Assembly (NCBI RefSeq): GCF_019393635.1
Contig: NC_057866.1
Span: 7,489,723-7,553,722, forward strand
Direction: 5' to 3'
Length of the DNA: 64,000 nt
From: Dromiciops gliroides
Lineage: Eukaryota; Chordata; Mammalia; Microbiotheria; Microbiotheriidae
The notes under the pieces were generated by a model. It saw only the letters and a list, made by a program, of their open reading frames with translations, did not search any database and was not told the DNA's origin. A program made the position numbers and the translations under genes. Positions within the stretch are counted from its first letter, which is position 1, and every line of letters starts with the position of its first letter. Below are positions 43,916-55,204 of this stretch, one piece after another.

Positions 43916-44469
43916 GGTACTCTCGAACTCATGACACGATCGCTCCAAGAAACATCCAAATAATGCCACAGGACAATGCCTGGAGCAGCAAAACCCACAG
44001 AAGAATGTACTGAAATCATCTTCTAACCAAGAATGGCTTGGAAGGTCAGAAGGAGGGAGCTGCTGTGCTGAGACAGGAGCAGAGCCCAATCCCACAGTCA
44101 CCCTGACACAGATCCAATCTCAGGAAGTCCTCACCAGAGAAGGAGACCCCCAGAGCCTCTGAATCAGCTGAAGCGCCAATGTCATCTGGAACTAAGCTCA
44201 CAGTCTGGTGAGAGGGCTGAGCCCTGGGCAGGGGGGGAGACTACAGGGGTCTATGCTGGTGCCGAGGCAGAACTTGGGTTTTTCACCCCTGGTGGGAACC
44301 AGGACATAGGCTCCAGGAGCAGTGGCCCAGGTGGGGGAGGGGCACAGGCTTGTCAGAGCTGACAACCACTATGCACAAAAGCCAGTTGATTAGCAAGTTG
44401 GTCTGGGGTCATCTAAGGACCAGGAAACAGGCCAAGCGAGTGAAGAACCTGATCCTCCTTAAATCATAA
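43916..44469. other. Unassigned stretch, possibly upstream LTR sequence
   Basis: No gene. The LTR that follows might begin as early as about 44372. Confidence 0.3.
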
Positions 44470-45075
44470 TGTCATGGGGCGCAGAGCACCCCAGAATTTC
44501 TCTGGGGCACACCGAGGAATCTTCTCCTTGAGAAACTAAACCAGAGGACAGATAACGCCTAGAGGAACCAAATCGGACTGAGCTAGCTTGGGATTCCTGC
44601 CCTTCATTCCGGTCTCCCTTATCCTGGGGAGATAAGTTTGGGTGTGGCTTCGGCCTTTGTGTTCTGAGGAGGGATCCATAGCCACCCCTCACCCAATTCC
44701 TTTAGTCACTACCAGTGGTGGATGGTCCTCCACTCCTCACCCAATTCCCCCAGCTACCACCAGTGGGGGATGGTCCTCTCTCATTAAAGGAACTTTTCAC
44801 GGGCAGATGGTCCACCCCCATCAGTCCTCTATAAAAGTACCTTCCGGTCCTCCTGTTCGAGGAGATTTGGTACCTCTGAGCCATGTGCTTTATGCCAAAT
44901 CTCCCCATGAAAAGTCTAAGGATTTCTTTCATGGTTTCCCTCCCCCCACCCTTCCCTTCCCTTGCTCCTAAATAAACTATCACCTTATACTAACTACGTT
45001 TGTGTGCAAGAGGGTGTAATTCTTTAAAGAGGAATTCCCAAGAACCCCAACCCCAAACCGTACCCCATTTTCCCA
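44470..45075 (+). repeat. Probable solo LTR
   Basis: Plus-oriented promoter and polyadenylation layout: TATAAAAG at 44830-44837, AATAAA at 44971-44976, then an R/U5-like end (GGGTGTAATTCTTTAAAG to TTTTCCCA) shared with 149-209. The left boundary is uncertain and no clean target duplication was found. No second copy or gag/pol nearby. Confidence 0.65.
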
Positions 45076-45175
45076 CTATATCAATACCACCTGGGACTTC
45101 TAAAGCTTGGGATACTGCAGCCTGGAAACAGTGCCCCACTTTAAGGAGCTAAAAGTCTAGTAAAAGAAAGGCAAG

Positions 45176-45390
45176 ATGAGCCGACAGAGAAAGGGGAGGA
45201 CCATAGAAAGTTTCTTCAGTAACAAGGAAGACCGAGGGGCACCCTCAGAGGAAGATGTCAATATCAGGGCCCCCATAACTAAAGCTTCCAAGAAAAATAT
45301 GAACTGGTCTCAGGCCATGGAGGTGCTCAAAAAGGACTCTGAAGATAAAGTTAGAGAGGTAGAGGGAAAATGGAAAGAGAAGTGAGGGCA
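45176..45390 (+). pseudogene. L1 ORF1 N-terminal fragment
   Basis: An open frame of about 69 codons. SKKNMNWSQAMEVLKKD, REVEGKWKEK and ESFFSNKEDRGAPSEED parallel the first part of marsupial L1 ORF1 at 23900-24110. No coiled coil or RNA-binding domain follows, so it is an L1 remnant and not a cellular gene. Confidence 0.65.
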
Positions 45391-45399
45391 TGTTTGGTT

Positions 45400-45830
45400 A
45401 TTCCCCAATTGAAGGGCATCTTCTTTGTTTCCAGTTCTTTGCTATTATAAAAGGTGCTGCCATCAATACTTTGGTGTATATGAGACCTTATTGTCATTGA
45501 CCTCCTCAGGATATATGCCTAGAAGCAGTCAAAGGGTATGTACTTTTTAGTCACTTTATTTGCATAATTCCAAGTTACATCTGAGAATTGTTGGATCAAG
45601 TCACAGTTCCACCAACAGTGTGCCTGTCTTTCCACAATCCCACCAGCATTCAGTATTCATATCTTTGTCATCTTGGCTGCATTGTTGGATATGAGGTGAA
45701 ACCTTACAAAATGATTTGCATTTCTCTTCTTCTTAGTGATTTGGAGACTTCATTCATGTTACCATTAATAGTTTGCAATTTTTCTGTGAGAATTGTTTGC
45801 TTATTTCCTTTGAATGAACAAATGAATGAA
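45400..45830 (-). repeat. Old L1 ORF2 3' fragment, antisense
   Basis: TTCCCCAATTGAAGGGCATC, TTTCCAGTTCTTTGC, GTCAAAGGGTATGTAC and TTCCACCAACAGTGTGCC are the reversed ORF2 C-terminal region, more diverged than 52900-53600. Confidence 0.75.
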
Positions 45831-46452
45831 TGAATGAAAGAAAGAAAAATAATGGATGAAGCACTACCTATGTGGTACCATGCTAATGATGAGGATATAA
45901 ATAGACAAAGTGAAACCATCCCTGCTCATGTGGAGCTCACATTCTAACTGGGGGAGGTGTCACACATAGGAGAGTTCAGTTGCAAGGATGGATAGGTCTA
46001 AAACTAAGGTCTCTGCAGGAGGACAAGGCCCGGGGCTCTTAGGATTCAGGGGCAGAGCAGATAATAAAGTCTGGTCATCCTCTATTTTACCAGAAGGCTT
46101 GTAGTTGGTGACTCCCAAATCTTCCAAGAGGTGTGCATAGCTTCATCTGTTGGTGGGGAGGAGGGACCCTGGAGGGTAGAGGTGGAGCAGGGTATGGAAG
46201 GATGTTAGTGGGGGAGAGGGAAGAGGAGAGGGATATTGGCAGGAAGGTTGGGGAAAGTGAGTCCCTAATGGTTGATGGGGTCCAGAGGAACTGGGCTAGG
46301 GGTGGGGAAAGAGGAAGAATATTGCTCTGGTAGGTACTTCCCCCCAGCCTGCCTCATGGGAATGCTTTGACCACTTATCTATTCGAGAATGATCTTGGTC
46401 AAAGATTTCTATTTGCTTCTTGGATATCAGACTCTTAGCAAAATAGAAGTCT
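45831..46452. other. Mostly unassigned stretch
   Basis: Short GAAT-rich patch at 45815-45845 and an old-repeat block (CATGTGGAGCTCACATTC) near 45925. A G-rich segment at 46150-46330 shows no domain. Confidence 0.35.
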
Positions 46453-46607
46453 CTCTTTTTTTTTTTTTAACGAGACAATCAGGATTAAGTGACTTGCCCA
46501 AGGTCACACAGCTAGTAAGTGTCAAATGTCTGAGGCTGGATTTGAACTCAGGTCCTCCTGACTCCAGGGCTGGTGCTCTATCCATTGTGCTACCTAGCCA
46601 CCCCCCA
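46453..46607 (-). repeat. CORE-type SINE, antisense
   Basis: T-run, ACAATCAGGATTAAGTGAC, body, TAGCCACCCC. AATAGAAGTCT stands on both sides. Confidence 0.95.
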
Positions 46608-46757
46608 ATAGAAGTCTTTCTGATACAAAGATCTTACCTAATTGGCCATTCTCTTTGTTGCATTAATTTTGTTTATGACAAAGCATTTCAGGTTCATGTA
46701 ATCAAAATTATTTACTTTATCTTTTGTATCCTTTGTTTGGTTAAGAATCCACCATAC

Positions 46758-46905
46758 AAGGGCAGCTAGGTGGTGCAGTGGATAAAGCACCGGCCCTGGG
46801 TTCAGGAGGACCTGAGTTCAAATCTGGCCTCAGACACTTGACACTTACTAGCTGTGTGACCCTGGGCAAGTCACTTAACCCCCCATTGCCCTGAAAAAAA
46901 AGAAG
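46758..46905 (+). repeat. CORE-type SINE, sense
   Basis: GGGCAGCTAGGTGGTGC to A/G tail. AGAATCCACCA on both sides is the target duplication. Confidence 0.95.
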
Positions 46906-46984
46906 AAGAATCCACCACACAGCCATAGCTGTGAAAGGGAATGATCTTGTTATCATCAATTTCTCATAAAGACATATTTAATAG

Positions 46985-47230
46985 TGGGTAGAGCACAAGG
47001 CAGGGGCAGTAGATAGAGTAGTAGGCCTGGAGTCAGAAAGACATGAGTTCAAATCCATCTTCAGAGACCTACTAGCTGTGTGACCCTGGACAAGTCACTG
47101 AACCTATTTACTTTAATCCACTAGAGAAGGAAATAGCAAACCACTTTAGTATCTTTGCTAAGCAAACCCCATGGAAAGTGTGGTCCACCATGTCATGAAG
47201 AGTCAGACATGACTAAATGACTAAACAAGA
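46985..47230 (+). repeat. MAR1-like SINE, sense
   Basis: GAGTTCAAATCCATCTTC, AGAAGGAAATAGCAAACCAC, AGTATCTTTGCTAAG and GAGTCAGACATGACTAAATG. Confidence 0.9.
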
Positions 47231-47408
47231 GCACAGGTCCTAAAGTCAGGAAGACCTGAGTTCAAATCCAGTCTCAGACACTTTCCAGCTTTGGTCAGAT
47301 CACTTAACCTCTCTCAACCGCAGTTTCTTCATGTATAAAATGGGGGAAATAATAGCATTTATATCCCAGGGCCATTGTGAGAGTCCAATGAGATACTCTT
47401 TGTAAAGT
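47231..47408 (+). repeat. MIR-like SINE, sense
   Basis: AAGTCAGGAAGACCTGAG, AGTTTCTTCATGTATAAAAT and GAGTCCAATGAGATACTC. Confidence 0.85.
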
Positions 47409-47420
47409 GCTTTGCCAAAC

Positions 47421-47571
47421 TTTTTTTTTTTTTTAGTGAGGCAATTGGGATTAAGTGACTTACCCAGGGTCACACAGCTAGTAAGTGTGAAGTGTCTGAG
47501 GCCGGATTTGAACTCAGGTCCTCCTGACTCCAGGGCTGGTGCTCTACCCACTGCGCCACCTAGCTGCCCCT
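47421..47571 (-). repeat. CORE-type SINE, antisense
   Basis: Inserted in the end of the MIR-like copy; perfect duplication GCTTTGCCAAAC on both sides. Confidence 0.97.
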
Positions 47572-47639
47572 GCTTTGCCAAACTTAAAGCACTTCATTTG
47601 TTAGCTGTTATTAGTCTGTTCTGCTGAACTGCTTTTCAA

Positions 47640-47760
47640 CCACAAGAAACATTTATTAAAATATCTACCATATGCAGGGCTTTGTATGAGATGCCAAGGT
47701 TACAAAGGCAAAAATGAAGCAGTCCTTGAATTCAGGGAGTTAATTTCAAGGAAACGTGCT
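47640..47760 (+). repeat. Old interspersed repeat (unclassified)
   Basis: AACATTTATTAAAATATC, CAGTCCTTGAATTCAGGGAG: same module as 18433-18600. Confidence 0.5.
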
Positions 47761-47949
47761 CAGCTGTGCGGCTGGAGGGGAAAGGGACCAGGGACTCGGG
47801 GGGGGGGGGGTGGGGGGGGGCAGCTTTGTCCAGGATGCATCTAGGTCCTCTGGGCATTTGTAGGGATCTGCTGGAAGGTCCTCCTTCTGGGTTCCCGAGC
47901 ACCCTGATTTGCAGGGATCCCTGGGGGTTGTGGGGTGGGGGAAGTGACT

Positions 47950-48760
47950 GCACTTTTCTTTCTCCCTCTTTGTTTTAGACTGTAACTGGGTTGTCCAGTT
48001 TTCTGGTGTATTTTCATCACAAGTCAGACCAGTTTTGCTGAAACAACTTTTGCTTGTTTGAATAAATCTGTTCTGTTACAGCTCCTTCTGAGTAACGTAG
48101 CTCATCTGAATAGTATAGCTTTTGCACCTGGTGCTTAAAAATTCATCTTTTGGGAGCTCATATCTGTAATTCCTTATAGCTTTTAAGAGACCCAGACTGC
48201 TTGCTTCTTTATTGAGAAATGAATCAAGAACTTGTTCAAGATCCTAGAATCTATAGAGCCTTAGGATGAGGCTTGCCCCCTGGTCTGGAAACCCTGAATA
48301 ATGAACCCCAAGAGCTTAATCCCCTTGGGAGCTACATGTTCTGGGGGGTCTTTCTGAGGGTATTTTCCTTTCAGGTTAACCTGTTTGTCCCAATAAGGCG
48401 TAAATTAAGGACTTCATTTGGATTCTCTATGCATTGGAATACATTGGGGAAACTTGGGGCACCTCTTGATGTAGGAACCCAGAAGAAATTTCTGTTCTCT
48501 GTAGTGGAGGGACAACTGGAGATATTTAGTTTCTCACCTAAAGGTGAAGGGAGTAAAATCTGAGTTGACTCCAGGTACCTAATCCCTGTGGGGAGAACCC
48601 CACATGTTCTGGGAGATCTATAGGGACCAGGGTTTCTTTCTGAGAGGAAAAGCATGATTTCCTTGTCCCCTCTTCTTAATTTTATTGGCTTTGGGTTAGA
48701 GAAGACCTTTGTAGGTACCAAGACAACTGGTAACATACGAGAAAAAAAAATTATGTCTGC
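47950..48760 (+). repeat. LTR-like sequence, uncertain
   Basis: GTTTGAATAAATCTG followed by CTGTTACAGCTCC looks like an LTR poly-A region. A loosely repeated block with CATGTTCTGGG occurs at about 48335 and 48605. No clear ends or target duplication. Confidence 0.3.
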
Positions 48761-48974
48761 TCTCTAAAATATTCTAAATAAAATACAAGCAAGGAGATGG
48801 CAGCAATATATCACAAAGATCATACACTGTAACCAGGTGGGATTTATGCCAGGAATGCAGGGCTGTTTCAATATCATGAAAGCTATGAGTGTAATCGACC
48901 ATATCAGTCACAAAAACAACAAAAACCATATGATTATCTCCATGTTGCAGACAAAGCTTTTGAAATAATATGAT

Positions 48975-49188
48975 GCTTATGCTCTGATTCTTCTTTCACA
49001 CTATGACTAATGCAGAAATATGTTTAATGTGATTGTACATATATAACCTATATTAGATTGCTTTCTGTCTTGGGGAGGAGAGAGGGAAGGGAGGGGGGAG
49101 AAAAATTCGGTACTAAAAATCCTATGAAAACAAATGTTGAAAACTATCCTTACGTGCAAGAGGAATATAATAAAATACTTTTATTAAA
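48975..49188 (+). mobile_element. Nested L1 3' tail, sense
   Basis: L1 3' UTR (ATGACTAATGCAGAAATATG, TAACCTATATTAGATTGC, G-rich run, poly-A). Target copies AATAATATGAT and AACAATATGAT lie on each side. Confidence 0.85.
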
Positions 49189-49252
49189 AACAATATGATA
49201 CCCATTCCTATTAAAAACACTAGAAAGTGTGGGAATAAATGGACCCTTTCTT

Positions 49253-49798
49253 ACATTTTAATATATTTTAATTTATTTTGTGAAATATTTCCCAATTATA
49301 TGTAACATTTTTTAGCATTTATTTTTTAAATTTTAGTTCCAAATCTCTCTCCTTAATGTCCCACTCCCACCTATTGAAAAGGCAAGCAATATGATGTTGA
49401 TTATATGTGTGAAGTCATGCAAAACATATTTCCAGATTAGCCATGTTGCAAAAGAACGCATATACACACAAACAAGAACAATAAAGAAAGTTTTTTTTTT
49501 TAAAAAGTATACTTCAATCTACATTCAGAGTTTATTTGCTCTGTCTCTCTGGGGGTGGGTAGAATTTTCATCGTAGGTCCTTTGGAATTGTCTTGCATCA
49601 TTGTCTTGATCAGAGAGAGTAGCTAAGTCTTTCATGGTTGATCATCTTTACTCTTCTCTTGGTTCTGCTCAATTCACTTTGTATCAGTTCATAAAAATCT
49701 TCCTGAAACCATCCTACTTATAGCACAATACTCTTCCATCACAATCATATGCTAAAGCATGTTCAGCCATTCACCAATTTATGCATACCCCCTCAAGA
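49253..49798 (-). mobile_element. Nested L1 3' end, antisense
   Basis: Reversed L1 3' UTR and ORF2 end (TCTTGGTTCTGCTCAATTC, CATGTTCAGCCATTCACC). Target copies AATGGACCCTTTCTT before and ATGGAGCCTTTCTT after. Confidence 0.85.
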
Positions 49799-49962
49799 AT
49801 GGAGCCTTTCTTGAAGTTATAAGTAGCATCTGTATAAAACTAAGAGCAAGCATTATCTGTAATGGGGATAAACTAGAAACCTTCCCAATAAAATCAAGAG
49901 TGAAGCAAGGATGTCCATCATCACCACTATTATTCAGTATTGTGTTGGACGTGCTAGCTGTA

Positions 49963-50727
49963 CAGCTCTTTTTGTGGTGGCAAAGAATTGGAAATTGAGG
50001 GGATGCCCAACATTTGGGGGATGGATGACCAAGTTGTGGTATATGAATGTAATGGAATACTATTGTACTAAAGAAATCATGAGCGGGCAGATTTTAGAAA
50101 AACCTGGAAAAACTTACACAAACTAATTCTGAGTGAGGTGAACAGAACCATGAAAACATTGTATACAGTAACAACAATATTGTAGGATGAATAACTGAAC
50201 AGCTAGGTGGTGCAGAAAACACTGGCCCTGGATTCAGGAGGACCTGAGTCCAAATCTGACCTCAGACACTTGACACTTACTAGCTGTGTGACCCTGGGCA
50301 AGTCACTTAACCCTCATTGCCTCACAAAAAGAAAAGAAAGAAAGAACACATGCTAGTTCAGAAGAGCCAGAGAATAAATAACTGTGAATAACTTAGCTAT
50401 TCTCAGCAATACAATGAACCAATACAATCCCAAAGGACTCAAGGGGAAAAAATGTTATCTGACTCCAGGGAAAGAACTGATGTTGTCTAAATAGAGATTG
50501 AAGTATACTATTTTTCACTTTCTTTTGAGTCTTCTTATACAAAATGACAGATGGAAATGTTTTACATGATTGCACATGTATAACCTATATCAGATTGCTT
50601 ACCATCTCCAGGAGAGGAAAGGGAAGAAGGAAGAAATATAATTTGGAACTCAAAACTCAAAAAAAAAAATACAATGAATACTAAAAATTCTTTTACATGT
50701 AATTGGGGAAATCTTTTTAAAAAGAAA
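49963..50727 (+). mobile_element. Nested L1 3' end, sense
   Basis: From the ORF2 C-terminus (LWYMNVMEYYC) through the 3' UTR (TAACCTATATCAGATTGC) to an A-rich end. Target copies TGCTAGCTGT and TGCTAACTAT. Holds its own SINE. Confidence 0.85.
50198..50346 (+). repeat. CORE-type SINE, sense, head-damaged
   Basis: Starts CAGCTAGGTGGTGCAG then lacks about ten bases of the head before ACACTGGCCC. AAAG tail. Confidence 0.9.
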
Positions 50728-50838
50728 TGCTAACTATTGCAATTAAACAAGAAAAAGAAATTGAATAAGTAATGAGGAAACAAAATGATCAGTCTTTGCC
50801 CATGATATGATAGTACACTTGGAGAATCCTAGAGAATG

Positions 50839-51410
50839 TGAGGGCCAAATTTAATGTATGGAGGGTCAATTGAGTGGCTCACCGTAATATTGGGGTCTCG
50901 GAAATAATGAGGGACATCTAGGTCCAAAGCTCCCTCCCCTTTGAACTGTCCTTTTAGATATTTCTCCCAGGCCAATAAGAAAGGAGCCTTATAGCCTCTT
51001 TTCCACAAATGAATCAAGTGTTATTTATGGGAATGAAATAAACAGCAAAGGTGAAATTATCAAAATCAAAGACAAGGGAATAGGGAAAAAAAAATACGGG
51101 TAATCCTCCTAGCTCTAACCTAAGTCTATCTAATCCCCAACTCGCTTCCAGTTCAGCTAATTCCAAAGAAAGCAGGGCTTTTATGTTAACTCACCACCTG
51201 GGGCATCTGCTCCTGCTGCTCACACCACCGGAAAGAGACCTCGACTCCCCTCAGTGAGCATTTACTCTTCCTCCCCCAAAAGGGGAGGTCTTTCAAAACT
51301 GCCTGTGGAAAGTGGTTTCTCCTTCTGACATCGGCAGCATAAATCACTTCAGGGCAGGCCAGGTGTGGCCCCTCCCAATGACTCAGCCAACTTCTAATAA
51401 TCTTACCACA
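50839..51410 (-). repeat. Solo LTR inside the L1, antisense
   Basis: 572 bases reading TG to CA. Outer sequences AGAATG (50833-50838) and AGAATT (51411-51416) fit a 6-bp duplication with one change. On the minus strand ACATAAAAGCCC looks like a TATA box followed by an R/U5-like AATAAC area, giving minus orientation. A 6-bp duplication points to a class II (ERVK-like) element. Confidence 0.85.
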
Positions 51411-52228
51411 AGAATTAACTAAAAAAACTAGTCAAAACAATGAATAACTTCAGGAAAGTTGCAGGATATAAAATAAACCCAGATAAATCATCCAGATTTA
51501 TATATATATATATATATTACCAACAAAACCCATTAGAAAGAGAAATTCCATTTAAAATAACTGCAGACAGGATGAAATATTTGGGAGTCTCCCTGCCAAG
51601 ACAAACCCAAGGACTATATGAAAGCAATTACAAATACTTTCCTCACAAATAAAGACAATCTAAACAGTTGGGAAAATATTAATTGCTAATGTATGAAAAT
51701 GACAAGCCTATCTAAATTAATTTACTTATGCAGTTCCATACCAAACTCCCAAAGAATTATTTTATAGAGCTAGGAAAAAATAATAAAATTCATCTGGAAG
51801 ATCAAAAGGTCAAGAATATCCAGGGAACCAATAAAAAATGTGAAGGAAGGTGGCTTAATAGTATCAAATCAAAAATTATATTACAAATTGGCAATCATTA
51901 AAACAACAGAGGTAACACCTCACGCTTATCAGATTGGCTAATAATGAAATAAAAGGAAAATTATCAATGTTGAAGGGGATATGAGAAAATTGAGCCATTA
52001 ATGCATTGTTGGTGAAGTTGTGAATTGATCCAACCATTCTGGAGAGCAATGTGAAACTATGCCCAAAGGGCTATAAAACTGCACATCCTCTTTGACCCAA
52101 CAATACCATTGCTAGATCTGTATCCCCAAAGAGATAATAAAAAAGGGGAAAGAAGCTATGTGTACAAAAATATTTTTAGAAGCTTTTTCTGGTGGCAAAG
52201 AATTGGAAATTGAGGGGATGCCCATCCT

Positions 52229-52444
52229 ATTTATTAAACTCAGTGGCTCCCTATTACATCTAGAATCAAATGTAAAATAAGTTAAAATCCCTTCATAACC
52301 TGGCCTTCTCCTACTTTTCTGTCTTCATACACCTTCCTTCCATCCCTGTACTCTATCTACAATCCAGTGAATCTGACTTTCATGCTGTTCTTCATGTCCA
52401 ACACTTTATCTCCCAACTCTGCTTTTTCACTAGCTGTTCCCCAT
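52229..52444 (+). repeat. L2 LINE 3' fragment, left part
   Basis: CAGTGGCTCCCTATTACATC, CATAACCTGGCCTTC and CTGTTCCCCATGCTTGC follow L2 order. Continues after the L1 at 54079. Confidence 0.85.
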
Positions 52445-52472
52445 GCTTGCACTTTTCTTTCTTTCTTTTTTT

Positions 52473-52543
52473 GATACTTAAATGCAGCAAAATTTAATCA
52501 AAAATAGTTATGCAAATGAGCAAACATCTCTGCTAATATAATT
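52473..52543 (-). other. Putative 3'-transduced segment
   Basis: Non-L1 sequence (minus strand starts GAATTATATTAGCAGAG) lying between two A-runs and inside the target duplication. This is the hallmark of L1 read-through into flanking source DNA. Confidence 0.65.
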
Positions 52544-53384
52544 CTTTTTTTCCATAGAAGTATTTTATTATTTTCCAGTTACATGTAGAGATGATTTTCA
52601 ACATTTGTTTTAGTTTCAAATTTTTCTCCCTCTGTCCCCTCCCTCCCTCCTCCCCAAGACAGCAAGTAATCTGATATAGGTTATATATGTACAATCATAT
52701 TAAACATATTTCTGTATTAGTCATGCTGTGAGAGAAGAATCAGAGCAAAAAGGAAAAACCTCAAAAAAGAAAAACAAAAAAATAGAAATAGTATGGTTCA
52801 ATCTGCATCTAGATTCCATAGTTCTTTTTTTCTGGATTTGGAGAGCATTTTTCCATCATGAGTCCTTTGGAACTATCTTGGACCATTGTATTGCTGAGAA
52901 GAGTCAAGTCTATCACAGTTGATCAACACACAATATTGATAATACTGTGTACAATGTTCTCCTGGTTCTGCTCATCTCACTCAGCATCAGTTCATGTAAG
53001 TCCTTCCAGGTTTCTCTGAAATCTGCCTTGTCACTGTTTCTTACAGCACAATAGTATTCCATTGCATTGATATACCACAACTTGTTCAGCCATTCCCCCA
53101 ATTGATGGGCATCCCCTCCATTTCCAATTCCTTGCCACCACTAAAAGAGCAGCTATAAATATTTCTGTACATGTGGGTCCTTTCCCCTTTTTTATGATCT
53201 CTTTGGGGAAAAGACCTAATAGTGGTATTGCTGGGTCAAAGGGTATGCACAGCTTTATAGCCCTTTGGGCATAATTCCAAATTGCTCTCCAGAATGGTTA
53301 GATCAGTTCACAGATCCACCAACAATGCATTAATGTTCCAATTTTTCCACAGCTTCTCCAACATTTATTATTTTCCTTTTTTTG

Positions 53385-53548
53385 TCTTTTTTTGTTCTTG
53401 TTTTTGTTTTTGCAGGGCAATGAGGGTTAAGTGATTTGCCCAGGGTCACACAGCTAGTTAAGTGTCAAGTGTCTGAGGCTGGATTTGAACTCAGGTCCTC
53501 CTGAATCCAAGGCCAGTGCTTTATCCACTGCGCCACCTAGCTGCCCCC
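53385..53548 (-). repeat. CORE-type SINE, antisense
   Basis: GTTTTTG tail, body, TAGCTGCCCCC. CTTTTTTTGTC / CTTTTTTGTC on the two sides. Confidence 0.95.
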
Positions 53549-54078
53549 CTTTTTTGTCATATTAACCAATCTGATGGGTGTCAGGTGGTACCTCAGAGTT
53601 GTTTTAATTTGCGTCTCTAATCAATAGTGATTTAGAGCCTTTTTTCATATGACAATAGATAGCTTTGGTTTCTTCATCAGAAAACTGCCTGTTCATATCC
53701 TTTGAGCATTTCTCAATTGGGGAATGACTTGGGTTCTTATAAATTTGATTTAGTTCCCTATATATTTTAGAGATGAGGCCTTTATCAGAAGTACTGGCTG
53801 TAAAAATTGTTTCCCAGCTTTCTGCCTCCCTTCTAATTTTGGATGCATTGCTTCTGTTTGTACAAAACCTTTTTAATTTAATGTAATCAAAGTCATCCAT
53901 CCTGCATTTCACAGTATTCTCTATCTCTTGTTTGCTCATAAACTGTTCTCCTTTCCATAAAGCTGAGAGGTAAACTATTCCTTCCTCTCCTAATTTACCT
54001 ATAGTATCAACCTTTATGTCTAAATCATGTACCCATTTGGACCTTATTTTAGTATAAGGTGTAGCTTGCACTTTTCTT

Positions 54079-54335
54079 ACCTCTACCCCCTGGCTGACCT
54101 GGCTTCCTTGCCTCTTAGCTAACATTACACTTTCTGCAAGCTCTCCCTTAATGCCAGTGCCTGGCTCTGAGATCTCCAGTTTAGCCGGTCAGCCATTTGT
54201 CTGACTGTGGTCGTTTGCATGTCGAGCTCCTTGAAGGTAAAAGCTGGCATTTGCCTTTCTTTGCATGACCAGAGCTTTGACTCTGTGCCGGCCACATAGC
54301 GGCTGCACGATAAATGCTTATTAACTTGGAGGTAG
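54079..54335 (+). repeat. L2 LINE 3' end, right part
   Basis: GAGCTCCTTGAAGGTAAAAG, CCGGCCACATAGCGG and ATAAATGCTTATTAACTT: the L2 terminus. Confidence 0.8.
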
Positions 54336-54601
54336 GTGAGATAGGAGCTATTACCCAACTACTTGTTCCCTTCAAAGTGGGAAATTATAGTCTCCCTTGG
54401 GAGAGGGGTGGATCAGATTTCAGACATGTGTATTCATACCTCTTGTGAGCTGCGTTTAGATAAGGCACAAATCTACATATTTTACATGGAGATTGCAAGC
54501 TCAGCACCCTTCTGTCTCCTTTCTCCCTAAACTATGGTCCTCTTCAGAACAAAGGACAGATAATAACAACAGCCATTGCTGCTCCCCACCCCACCCCATC
54601 C

Positions 54602-54621
54602 TTGTGTGTGTGTGTGTGTGT
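54602..54621 (+). repeat. (TG)n microsatellite
   Basis: Ten TG dinucleotides. Confidence 0.9.
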
Positions 54622-54692
54622 TCAGACCTCTGTTGGCTATTTCAGATAAACATGAGACTCATCTAATAACTACCCCCTCTACCTCTTCCTCT

Positions 54693-55204
54693 ATGTTTTG
54701 TCAACCAGACAGAACTGGCCTCTAACCTGTGGATGGCTGGAGCCGCACAGAGAAGGCTAGAGACAGGAGAGTCAGGAATCAAACAGAAGTTTAATTCAAA
54801 GTGAGGGAAATGGCTTGCAAGCAAGAAGGAACCATAGTCACATGTGCCGAGGGCCCATCCCTAGTGGGGGGACCTGCTTTAGTGTGGCCGAACCTTGATT
54901 TATATACTTGTGACTAGACAAAGCATCAAATATAGTGTAGCAATGGTGGTGAGGCACAACAGCAAAGTTGTCTAGTGACAAGAAGGCTGTTTTTGGCAGG
55001 ATTTCATGTCTGGGCCTGCCTGTCGGTACGTGCCCAAGCTCAGGGACCATCAGTTCTGTGATTGGGCTGCAGCAGTGTTCGTCCACAGGGTGAGTGCAAA
55101 GGACTGTTGTTATGCCAAGCCCAGGGCACAGCTTGCTTTCTGGAAAACAGGATGTCTCCTGATAGTATTTTGACAATTTATATACTCTTTTCCTCATCAA
55201 TCTA
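54693..55204 (-). repeat. Probable solo LTR, antisense
   Basis: Minus strand has AAGTATATAAATCAAGG (TATA-like), then AATTAAAC as a weak poly-A signal and a GC-richer R/U5. Ends are approximate; no firm target duplication. Confidence 0.5.

Larger units (their letters stand above)
48765..52228 (+). mobile_element. Old L1 ORF2, broken by four later insertions
   Basis: Reassembled in order from 48765-48974, 49189-49252, 49799-49962, 50728-50838 and 51411-52228. The pieces follow L1 ORF2: [19 protein letters not shown] and HMIIS, then the B-motif region KQGCPSSPLLFSIVLDVLA, AIKQEKEIE, RMKYLGVSLP, and the C-terminal NRGN-to-HCW region. The active-site box is lost by decay. Each interruption is bordered by a duplicated target. 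Confidence 0.88.
52460..54063 (-). mobile_element. L1, antisense, 5'-truncated, with probable 3' transduction
   Basis: Flanked by GCTTGCACTTTTCTT at 52445-52459 and 54064-54078. On the minus strand the ORF2 C-terminal domain is nearly intact for 173 codons (SNASKIRREAESWETIF, SDKGLISKIYRELNQIYK-like). It runs into the 3' UTR and a short A-run. A further 71 bases follow before a second A-rich tail. Confidence 0.92.

Noticed and set aside
53604..54125. 173-codon minus-strand frame as a host gene
   Set aside because: It is the L1 ORF2 C-terminal domain in an L1 with target duplication.
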